In this document: positions 1 through 5,576 of the stretch, one piece after another
Layout: the number at the start of each line of letters is the position of its first letter
Position numbering within the stretch: position 1 is the first letter of the stretch
Origin: Candidatus Gastranaerophilales bacterium
GTDB lineage: Bacteria > Cyanobacteriota > Vampirovibrionia > Gastranaerophilales > Gastranaerophilaceae
DNA: 18,468 nucleotides
Assembly (NCBI GenBank): GCA_947628355.1
Contig: CANQZO010000009.1
Span: 1-18,468 of the forward strand
Reading direction: 5' to 3'
The notes under the pieces: generated by a model
Database searches by the model: none
The model's input: the letters and a program-made list of their open reading frames with translations, nothing else
What the model was told of the DNA's origin: nothing
Program-made: the position numbers and the translations under genes

Positions 1-257
1 GCAATAAGTGACATTCTCTTAGCGAACACACCTTTTACTAAATCATCAGCACTTGTAAAATCACCTGCACCTACACCTTCAAGAGCATATTGAAGTGTTA
101 ATGCCTGGTTAGATGCTGAAATAGCCTTCTTTAAAGCTGTTCTAAATTCTTGTGCGTTAGTGTTTCCTAATAAAGTAGGAATTGTCATAGCGGCTATTAC
201 ACCTATAATTACCAAAGTAATTAAAACTTCGGCAAGGGTGAAACCTAATTTTCTCAT
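1..257 (-). CDS. Type IV pilin-like / type II secretion pseudopilin, 5' part only
   Basis: The gene runs off the left edge; the first 85 codons are visible. The product begins MRKLGFTLAEVLITL, a class III prepilin signal: a short basic leader ending in Gly5, cleavage before Phe6, and Glu at position +5 of the mature protein. A single hydrophobic helix (about residues 6-29, ending at IPTL) follows; it anchors the subunit and packs in the filament core. The rest (about 30-85) is the start of the globular domain. A prepilin peptidase would cleave and N-methylate it, and it would assemble into a pilus or a type II secretion pseudopilus. I chose ATG at 257 because AAAGG lies about 10 nt upstream and the leader then has normal length; an in-frame ATG at 275 would add six residues (MKGKKN). 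The C-terminus is missing, so major and minor pilin cannot be told apart. Confidence 0.88.
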   Translation of the reverse strand, partial: MRKLGFTLAEVLITLVIIGVIAAMTIPTLLGNTNAQEFRTALKKAISASNQALTLQYALEGVGAGDFTSADDLVKGVFAKRMSLI

Positions 258-303
258 ATTTTTCTTACCTTTCATTTTTTGAAATTTAGTTCAATACTAT
301 GCA

Positions 304-332
304 ATTGTATACTTTTTTTAACAATTAGTCAA
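304..332 (-). promoter_or_regulatory. Sigma70-type promoter for the pilin-like gene
   Basis: On the minus strand, TTGACT (332-327) and TACAAT (309-304) are separated by exactly 17 nt. This is a close match to the -35/-10 consensus. The expected start is near 297, giving a leader of about 40 nt before the ATG at 257. A TAACAAT sequence sits in the spacer (319-325). Confidence 0.7.
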
Positions 333-347
333 CTGTTTAACTTTTTA

Positions 348-368
348 TAACAATAGATTTCATTGTTA
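348..368. promoter_or_regulatory. Perfect 7-bp inverted repeat, possible operator
   Basis: TAACAAT (348-354) and its reverse complement ATTGTTA (362-368) flank a 7-nt spacer, about 16 bp upstream of the pilin -35 box. A third TAACAAT copy lies at 319-325, inside that promoter's spacer. The arrangement would suit a dimeric regulator, but the region is very AT-rich, so chance is possible. Confidence 0.3.
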
Positions 369-375
369 AAAAATA

Positions 376-394
376 TCAAACCGCAAAAGTTTGA
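376..394. promoter_or_regulatory. Second inverted repeat, TCAAAC-N7-GTTTGA
   Basis: A perfect 6-bp inverted repeat (376-381 and 389-394) with a 7-nt spacer. Its centre is about 27 bp from the centre of the TAACAAT repeat at 348-368. It lies in the non-coding stretch 258-602 between the divergent pilin and small-protein genes. The remainder of that stretch is AT-rich sequence in which I see nothing further except the two promoters. Role unknown. Confidence 0.25.
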
Positions 395-546
395 ACTGCT
401 CTTTAATATTTGAATTTATTATATATTAAAAAAATTTTTTTTATTTTTTATATTATTTTTATTCCCTTAATATAAATGTTTTTATCATATATTTGTATGA
501 TTTTTTAAATAATTTTAAGAAATTTTAATCATTTTATATATAATTA

Positions 547-574
547 ATGACATGAGGGTTTTTATCATTATAAA
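547..574 (+). promoter_or_regulatory. Probable promoter of the 76-codon gene
   Basis: ATGACA (547-552) and TATAAA (569-574), each 5/6 to consensus, with a 16-nt spacer. The start would fall near 581, followed by the AAGGAA ribosome-binding site at 592-597 and the ATG at 603. A perfect TATAAT at 539-544 is an alternative -10, but no convincing -35 precedes it. Confidence 0.45.
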
Positions 575-602
575 AAAAATGTGTATGTAAAAAGGAAATA
601 AT

Positions 603-833
603 ATGATTAACAGATTAAAAAATATGTTATCGCAAGTTATGTATACTCCATCTATGGGACAGGTACAAACAACCAAAAGTGCAAATTACAATCCTTTTGA
701 AAATCCGTTTATAAAATCCAATGAAGCAAACAGGAGTTATGCAGTAAACAGACCCGTTAAGGGCGGTTATTTTGCGGGATATTATAACGGCAAACCCAAT
801 ATTGTAGGAAAAAGACTGTTTATTGAAGCATAA
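603..833 (+). CDS. Small conserved-type protein of unknown function (76 aa)
   Basis: I do not recognise a family with a known function. The product is small, basic and without a membrane helix or signal peptide. It is rich in Asn, Gly, Tyr and Lys, with a Gly/Tyr-rich stretch near residues 54-62 (GGYFAGYYNG) and the end KPNIVGKRLFIEA. Coding is supported by a good ribosome-binding site (AAGGAA at 592-597, 5 nt before ATG), a plausible promoter, its own transcription unit and ordinary codon use. An 88-codon frame covers the same bases on the other strand, but it has no comparable start signals. The last codons, GCA TAA, coincide with the start of a repeat copy (828-845) shared with the neighbouring palindromic element, so the present C-terminus may have been set by that repeat. 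The tail motif looks like something I associate with Gastranaerophilales proteins; that is memory, not a search result. Confidence 0.6.
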   Translation: MINRLKNMLSQVMYTPSMGQVQTTKSANYNPFENPFIKSNEANRSYAVNRPVKGGYFAGYYNGKPNIVGKRLFIEA

Positions 834-845
834 ATTATTAAGTTT
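828..845 (+). repeat. Solo copy of the palindromic element's terminal repeat
   Basis: Eighteen bases starting GCATAAATTATTAAG. The first 17 recur directly at 868-884, and all 18 match the reverse complement of 1019-1036. The copy supplies the stop codon of the 76-codon gene (TAA at 831-833). It looks like a detached or left-over end of the element at 863-1041. Confidence 0.75.
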
Positions 846-862
846 TATTTCGGTTGTGCTAT

Positions 863-1041
863 TAATTGCATAAATTATTAAGTTGAAGTTCATTGCGGAA
901 AACAGTGCAACTTCATACGAGGCAGCGTCAAAGCGAGGACTGTTTGAACCGCCTGTAAGACGGTGAGTTCCGCAGCTTGTGCCGAGTATAGAAGTTATCT
1001 GTTTGAAGCATCAGAACGAAACTTAATAATTTATGCAATTA
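863..1041. repeat. Palindromic MITE-like intergenic element, 179 bp
   Basis: The ends are perfect 22-bp inverted repeats (863-884 and 1020-1041). The interior (885-1019) holds 65 G+C of 135 by hand count, about 48%, clearly above the AT-rich flanks. Further nested complementary segments continue the hairpin: 888-891 with 1014-1017, 901-905 with 999-1003, 909-914 with 991-996, 915-918 with 986-989, and 921-924 with 980-983, with a tip hairpin 948-951/961-964. An alternative pairing, 894-900 with 968-974, conflicts with this fold. No open frame worth naming lies inside. It fills the gap between two converging genes and ends 1 nt before the dnaB stop codon. It could be a non-autonomous mobile element, a REP/BIME-like repeat, a bidirectional 3'-end structure, or a structured RNA. 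Copy number in the genome is unknown. Confidence 0.7.
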
Positions 1042-1042
1042 T

Positions 1043-2428
1043 TTAATACAGCTCGCCTGCCGGCTTGGTCGGGTTCTTAAACTTAGTTATGTTAGCTTGG
1101 AACAGTAAATTCACCGTATCCGTCGGCCCGTTCCTGTGCTTCGCTATTATTATCTCAGCCTTGCCTTTATTGTTCGCATCGTCTTTATTATAATATTCAT
1201 CACGATATATGAACATTACTATATCCGCGTCCTGCTCTATTGCACCCGAATCTCTTAAATCCGACAACATGGGCCGCTTCTCGTTCCTTTGCTCTACTCC
1301 CCTTGATAACTGCGATAACGCTATTATCGGTACATCAAGCTCCCTTGCCAAACCTTTTAATGCCCTGGATATCGCAGATATCTGCTGGTTGCGGTCGTTT
1401 GTATTTCCTCCGCCCTCCATTAATTGCAGGTAGTCTATTACAACAAGCCCTAAGTCTTTTTCTTTCATCATCAGCCGTCTGCATTTTGCTTTAATGTCCG
1501 TTACCGTTACGCCCGATTCATCATCAATATATATCTTCGTTTCTGCTAATCTCTTCATTGCATCTGTTAACTTTTCCCAATCTTTAGATTGGAGGTTGCC
1601 TTGCGTTACCCTTTGCGTTTCCACCTCGGCTTCAGAACATAATATTCTGCGCCCTATTTGAACTTTTGACATTTCTAATGAAAATATCGCTACTGCTTTT
1701 TTGCTTATTTTTGCTACATTTTGCGCTAAATTAAGTGCAAATGCGGTCTTTCCCATTGATGGTCTTGCCGCAAGTATTATTAAATCAGATTTCTGAAGTC
1801 CCGATGTTAATGCGTTTAAATCGTAAAAACCTGTATCTACCCCGACTAAATCCTCTTTATTGTAAAATCTTTCTTCTATTTGAGCATAACTTTCTACCAT
1901 TATATTTTCTATCGGGATTAAGTCCGTTGTGCTTTTCTTCGCTGCTATATTAAAAATTAATTTCTGCGCGTCATCCAGCACCATATCCGTGTCATCGTTT
2001 TCATAAGACATTGATACAATCTCGGAACCTGCAGTTATTAATGCTCGTTTTATCTCTTTTTCCTGTATGATTTTGGCATAATAATCAACATTCCCCGTCG
2101 TAACCACATTTAATGCCAAATCATTTATATATGCCCTGCCGCCTGCATTTTCCAGTTCATCTTTATTTCTTAAATGTTCGGATACCGTTACTATATCTAT
2201 CGGCTCAGAGTTTCTGTATAAGTCTAATGCCGCAGAATATATAAGTTTATGCGCAGGTTTATAAAAACTTTCGGGTCTTAAATATTCAACTACTTTTCCT
2301 ATTGATTCCGGATTAACCAAAATTGCGCCTAAAACAGCTTCTTCCGCCTCTACGCTCTGCGGAAGCAGTTTTAACATTTGCGTATCTTTTTGATTGACTA
2401 ATTTCCCTGCCATTAACCTCTGTCTCAT
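1043..2428 (-). CDS. dnaB: Replicative DNA helicase DnaB
   Basis: Hexameric 5'-3' helicase that unwinds DNA at the replication fork and loads primase. The 461-residue length is usual. The N-terminal helical domain covers about residues 22-125, with the typical opening LPQSVEAEEAVLGAIL at 22-37. A linker leads to the RecA-like ATPase domain from about 195. Visible motifs are Walker A ARPSMGKT (221-228), SLEMS (250-254), Walker B with VVIDYLQL (329-336), SQLSRGVEQR (372-381) and the arginine-finger region KHRNGP (430-435). There is no intein. The start is uncertain: ATG 2428 has only a weak GGGA-like site, ATG 2413 (residue 6) has AGAGG at short spacing, and ATG 2377 is also possible. It is the last gene of the leftward string, 44 nt after the coiled-coil gene, and its stop abuts the palindromic element. 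Confidence 0.97.
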   Translation of the reverse strand: MRQRLMAGKLVNQKDTQMLKLLPQSVEAEEAVLGAILVNPESIGKVVEYLRPESFYKPAHKLIYSAALDLYRNSEPIDIVTVSEHLRNKDELENAGGRAYINDLALNVVTTGNVDYYAKIIQEKEIKRALITAGSEIVSMSYENDDTDMVLDDAQKLIFNIAAKKSTTDLIPIENIMVESYAQIEERFYNKEDLVGVDTGFYDLNALTSGLQKSDLIILAARPSMGKTAFALNLAQNVAKISKKAVAIFSLEMSKVQIGRRILCSEAEVETQRVTQGNLQSKDWEKLTDAMKRLAETKIYIDDESGVTVTDIKAKCRRLMMKEKDLGLVVIDYLQLMEGGGNTNDRNQQISAISRALKGLARELDVPIIALSQLSRGVEQRNEKRPMLSDLRDSGAIEQDADIVMFIYRDEYYNKDDANNKGKAEIIIAKHRNGPTDTVNLLFQANITKFKNPTKPAGELY

Positions 2429-2472
2429 TCCCGTTTTTTCTCAACATAATATAGGCTTTATGCCTTTTTGAT

Positions 2473-3048
2473 TTATTGAGCTATTGCAGTTTCATTTCTA
2501 TAGTCATTTTTTGGTGCATTCTTTGTACGCTCTTTTTCTCTTGCCAAGTATTCCTGCGCAGTTCTGACTTTGCCGTGTATCTGGTCTATATATTGTTCAA
2601 CATTGCTTAGTACATCATCGGCATATGCTTGCGCACCCTCGCGTGTCTGCAATGCCTCTTGATATGCAGTTCTTCTTACTAGCTCTGCTTCTTCCGTAGC
2701 TTTATTTTTCATGTCTTCGCAGTTCTCTTTTACCTGCTCTTGTATCTTTGCCGCTTTTTCTCTTACCGCTCTGATTAATTCCGATTCACTTAATATATTT
2801 GCTGCCGTGTTTTGAGCTTCGCTTATTATTCTGTCTGCCCTGCTTTGTGCCTCCATATATATATCATCTCGGCGCTTTAGTATCATTTCCGCTGTTTTTA
2901 TTTCCTCCGGCAATATTGCTCTTATCTTGCTTAGGATATCTTGTATGTCGTCAGTATTCATAAACAAACAATAACTGCCTACATGAAACTTGTTATCAAG
3001 CATTTCATCAGCTTCATCTATTAAATTACTAACTCTTAACTCTGTCAT
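2473..3048 (-). CDS. SepIVA/DivIVA-like coiled-coil protein
   Basis: A 191-residue soluble, charged protein. The N-terminal segment (about 1-35) precedes a short conserved-looking block: a dipeptide-spaced helix DIQDILSKIRAILPEEI (about 34-50), then A..ILKRRDDI and repeated A/E/R-rich heptads (about 54-170) that form a long coiled coil. The order (short N-terminal domain, helix with ILP-E, A..VL..RD, then A..AD.I..EA repeats) matches what I remember of actinobacterial SepIVA, a DivIVA-related regulator of envelope synthesis, which is also found near coaD in those genomes. ATP synthase b-subunit-like annotations are likely to appear by coiled-coil similarity, but there is no membrane anchor. 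Its ATG lies 4 nt after the coaD stop, with AAAGG at the end of coaD as binding site, so the two are translationally linked. Family assignment is inference; coiled coil and linkage are seen directly. Confidence 0.6.
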   Translation of the reverse strand: MTELRVSNLIDEADEMLDNKFHVGSYCLFMNTDDIQDILSKIRAILPEEIKTAEMILKRRDDIYMEAQSRADRIISEAQNTAANILSESELIRAVREKAAKIQEQVKENCEDMKNKATEEAELVRRTAYQEALQTREGAQAYADDVLSNVEQYIDQIHGKVRTAQEYLAREKERTKNAPKNDYRNETAIAQ

Positions 3049-3052
3049 GGTC

Positions 3053-3538
3053 TTAACCTTTCATATATTTTTCTTCTAAATATTTTGCTACCGGCTCGGG
3101 AACAAATTTTGATATGTCGCCTTTCATTTGTGCTATTTCCCTTACCGTTCCCGATGATATAAAATTATACTTCGGCTTTGTTATTAAAAAAACCGTGTGT
3201 ATATCACTGCTTAATGCACTGTTTGCCTGCGATAACTGCATTTCATATTCAAAATCCGATACTGCTCTTAAACCTCTGATTAATACATTGGCATTGCGCT
3301 TTTTGGCATATTCTATCGTAAGCCCGTCATAGCTGTCTACTTCTACATTCGCTATGTCCTTACAGCTTTCTTTTATCAGCTTTACTCTGTCTTCTAACGG
3401 CAGAAAACTTTTCTTGTTTACGTTTACGGATACAACTATAATGACTTTATCAAATATATCCGCAGCCCGCTTTAAGACATCTAAATGCCCCTTTGTTATC
3501 GGATCAAAACTGCCCGGATATATCGCCGTCTTCAACAC
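3053..3538 (-). CDS. coaD: Phosphopantetheine adenylyltransferase (CoaD)
   Basis: Catalyses the penultimate step of coenzyme A synthesis: ATP plus 4'-phosphopantetheine gives dephospho-CoA and pyrophosphate. The 161-residue length is usual for this cytoplasmic hexamer. Visible motifs are YPGSFDPITKGHLD (7-20) containing the nucleotidyltransferase TxGH signature, the substrate loop RGLRAVSDFEYE (88-99), and the C-terminal ISSGTVRE (127-134). The start is non-ATG. The listed frame opens with GTG (3538) followed directly by TTG (3535). A GGGA-containing site at 3543-3546 sits 5 nt before GTG and 8 nt before TTG. The TTG start would give the commoner family beginning MKTAIYPGSFDP, so either is possible. 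It follows the diguanylate cyclase gene after a 97-bp gap and precedes the SepIVA-like gene by 4 nt. Confidence 0.97.
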   Translation of the reverse strand: MLKTAIYPGSFDPITKGHLDVLKRAADIFDKVIIVVSVNVNKKSFLPLEDRVKLIKESCKDIANVEVDSYDGLTIEYAKKRNANVLIRGLRAVSDFEYEMQLSQANSALSSDIHTVFLITKPKYNFISSGTVREIAQMKGDISKFVPEPVAKYLEEKYMKG

Positions 3539-3570
3539 TTTTTCCCTTTTTTATTTTTTCTGCTATTTTC

Positions 3571-3576
3571 ATTATA
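3571..3576 (-). promoter_or_regulatory. Possible internal -10 box ahead of coaD
   Basis: A perfect TATAAT on the minus strand in the 97-bp gap (3539-3635), about 33 nt before the coaD start. No convincing -35 lies 16-18 nt upstream; TTGGCA occurs but 29 nt away. It may allow coaD, the coiled-coil gene and dnaB some independent expression. Confidence 0.3.
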
Positions 3577-3609
3577 TTGCAATCATGCTTTTTAGATTAT
3601 CGGCATGCC

Positions 3610-3637
3610 AAAAATGTTTCTAACTTTTTACATTTTT
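3610..3637 (-). terminator. Weak AT-rich hairpin after the GGDEF gene
   Basis: AAAAATGT (3610-3617) and ACATTTTT (3630-3637) form a perfect 8-bp inverted repeat around a 12-nt loop, overlapping the stop codon of the diguanylate cyclase gene. The stem has one G-C pair and its T-run is part of the stem, so any termination would be partial. The palindrome GGCATGCC (3602-3609) lies directly next to it. Confidence 0.3.
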
Positions 3638-5243
3638 AATTCGGGTTATATCTTGTAAACTTTTCATCAAAATATAAATGTATGCAGTTTTTTCCGTTTT
3701 CTTTTGATACATATAATGCTTTATCGGCAAAATCTATTAAATCTTTTATATCCTCGGCGGCATTGGGGTATTCGGCGACTCCCATACTTACCGTCGGTCT
3801 GATAATGGTTTCTTCATCAACTTTTACTTCAATTTCGCTGATTTTCTTTCTTAGTCTTTCCGCTATCGTCAGTGCATTTACTGCCGCAGTTTCGGGCAGT
3901 ATTATTGTAAACTCCTCACCGCCGTACCTTGCGGGTATATCTACATGCCTTATCATCTTTTGGATTGTTGAGGCGATTTCTTTTAATACCATGTCGCCTA
4001 CCAAGTGTCCGTATGTATCATTTACCTGCTTGAAGTTGTCTATATCCATCATTATTAATGATAATACGTGGTGATATCTTTGGACTCTCTTTATTTCAGA
4101 CTCCAGCAAGAAATAGAAATGTCTGTGGATGTATAACTTCGTTAATCCGTCTTTTGTTGCAAGCTCGTATAATTGAGCATTATCAACCGCTATAGCTGCT
4201 TGATTTGCCAGTGCTTCCACAAATTCCAAATCTTTTTTATTAAACAGTTTTCCGTTCTTTTTATTCGTTATATTTATTATTCCTATACATTCGCCTTTAG
4301 CTATCAACGGCACACATATTAATGATGATACATTATTATCACTTGAAAATTGGTTAAATCTCGGGTCGTTTCCGCCTAAATTTGTTATTATTGATTTCTT
4401 CTCGGTGAATACTTTACCCGCAATTCCGCTATCGGGCTTCATTTTTTGACATTCTACAAGCCCGTTGTTTATATCATCTTCGTGTTTTTTATCTTTTAAC
4501 CCGTAAACTACTTTTACCTGCAATGTGTTATCCGACGGGTCATATAGCATTAACGAACCTTTTTCCGCATTAACGGTTTCTATTGCTTTATCAAGTATGA
4601 CTCCGATTAATCGTTTTAAATCATCAATAAAGTTTACCGCCTGCGATATGTTGTATAATATTGACAAATTATGCAGGGTTTTATTCAAATCCTGTATTTT
4701 CGCCTCTTGTTCTCTCGTTTTTATAAATTTATCCAATATCGGCTCTATGCAGCTGAAAACTTGATTTAAGTATTTTAAATCTTCCTCGCTGTATTCGGTA
4801 TTATCTTCTTTTGCGCTCAATGAACATACACAAAAAGCATTGCCCTCCGTATAAAATACTTTTATGTATTTTGTTTCCAATTCGTCAAGTTTGTATGTGT
4901 TCCAAAACGCTTTATATATTAAACTGCCGTCATTATTTACTACTTTTATTAATTCATCCGTCGGATTTTGCAAAAACGGTGCATTCTCACCGTTAAACTC
5001 AAACTCTATATCAGAATTACTTGCTATATTTTTTGTTTGAAATATTCCGTTATTATTTAAGAAAAATCTCAACTTCTTTACATCTATTGACGATTTTACA
5101 AGCACTGCAACCTTTGACAGCAAATCTTCCATACTTCGTGATTGGTTTGCCGCCATATTCAAATCAAATAAATTATGCAGTTCCAATACATTTCTTTGTA
5201 AATTATATACTTTTTCTTCTAAGTCATTTGTCATAATAGTCAT
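3636..5243 (-). CDS. GAF domain diguanylate cyclase (GGDEF)
   Basis: Makes cyclic di-GMP from two GTP in response to a signal sensed by N-terminal regulatory domains. The 535-residue protein has no membrane segment, so it is cytoplasmic. Residues about 30-170 look like a divergent GAF-type sensor. A short helical linker (about 172-200) leads to a clear GAF domain (about 200-358; SLICVPLIAKGECIGIINI at 307-325). The GGDEF domain starts near 363 (KDGLTKLYIHRHF). It has MMDIDNFKQVND (398-409) with metal-binding Asp, and the active-site GGEEF at 441-445. The product-inhibition I-site RxxD is intact (R432-D435), five residues before GGEEF, so the enzyme should be active and feedback-inhibited. No EAL or HD-GYP domain is present. 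The start at 5243 has no nearby Shine-Dalgarno site, but the preceding gene ends only 15 nt upstream, suggesting coupled translation. The ligand cannot be told from sequence. Confidence 0.92.
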   Translation of the reverse strand: MTIMTNDLEEKVYNLQRNVLELHNLFDLNMAANQSRSMEDLLSKVAVLVKSSIDVKKLRFFLNNNGIFQTKNIASNSDIEFEFNGENAPFLQNPTDELIKVVNNDGSLIYKAFWNTYKLDELETKYIKVFYTEGNAFCVCSLSAKEDNTEYSEEDLKYLNQVFSCIEPILDKFIKTREQEAKIQDLNKTLHNLSILYNISQAVNFIDDLKRLIGVILDKAIETVNAEKGSLMLYDPSDNTLQVKVVYGLKDKKHEDDINNGLVECQKMKPDSGIAGKVFTEKKSIITNLGGNDPRFNQFSSDNNVSSLICVPLIAKGECIGIINITNKKNGKLFNKKDLEFVEALANQAAIAVDNAQLYELATKDGLTKLYIHRHFYFLLESEIKRVQRYHHVLSLIMMDIDNFKQVNDTYGHLVGDMVLKEIASTIQKMIRHVDIPARYGGEEFTIILPETAAVNALTIAERLRKKISEIEVKVDEETIIRPTVSMGVAEYPNAAEDIKDLIDFADKALYVSKENGKNCIHLYFDEKFTRYNPN

Positions 5244-5258
5244 TGTATTATAAAAAAA

Positions 5259-5576
5259 TTATTTTTCCTGTTTTTCTTTCGGCTTTATATTTTCCGTTAA
5301 TGCCATTATAACGGAAGATACAATTAATACGGGGGCAAAGAACCATTTTAAATTATTTGAAAATGCTTTAATTAAAGATTCTTTCTTCGTTCCGTAATCT
5401 ATTATTGACCAAACCGCTGATAATGAAAGCAATAAAGGTGTTGATTTTACGGCATTATTTAAAAAACTGTCCGTATACAGTCTTGCTTTTGTTTTGACAG
5501 GCGCAGCAGGTTTTTCGGCTTTTGCTTCATGCCTGAAACTTAATTTGTTCTCCGTTAACGATATTTTTTGTATCAT
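5259..5576 (-). CDS. Small membrane protein of unknown function (105 aa)
   Basis: No family recognised. A basic, Ala/Pro/Lys-rich N-terminus (about 1-40, with AEKPAAPVKTKAR) is followed by two probable membrane helices: about 45-62 (STPLLLSLSAVWSIIDYG) and about 78-94 (WFFAPVLIVSSVIMAL). A short Lys-containing loop joins them, and a charged tail (KPKEKQEK) ends the protein. With two helices and both ends basic, both termini probably face the cytoplasm. Its ATG overlaps the ribD stop by one base (TAATG), and a GGGA site 8 nt upstream lies in the end of ribD, so it is translated in step with ribD. It stands between ribD and the diguanylate cyclase gene, which gives no firm clue to function. Confidence 0.75.
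   Translation of the reverse strand: MIQKISLTENKLSFRHEAKAEKPAAPVKTKARLYTDSFLNNAVKSTPLLLSLSAVWSIIDYGTKKESLIKAFSNNLKWFFAPVLIVSSVIMALTENIKPKEKQEK

Noticed and set aside
539..544. Perfect TATAAT as -10 of the 76-codon gene
   Set aside because: No reasonable -35 at 16-18 nt; the ATGACA-N16-TATAAA pair downstream fits better.
627..893. 88-codon frame on the minus strand opposite the 76-codon gene
   Set aside because: It lacks a binding site and crosses into the palindromic repeat; the plus-strand frame has a better promoter and binding site.
1043..2428. Intein in dnaB
   Set aside because: The helicase motifs are contiguous and the length is normal.
2453..2469. Hairpin AGGC-TTTAT-GCCT followed by TTTTT
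   Set aside because: The stem is only 4 bp, and the T-run is on the plus strand where no gene ends; it lies between two leftward genes.
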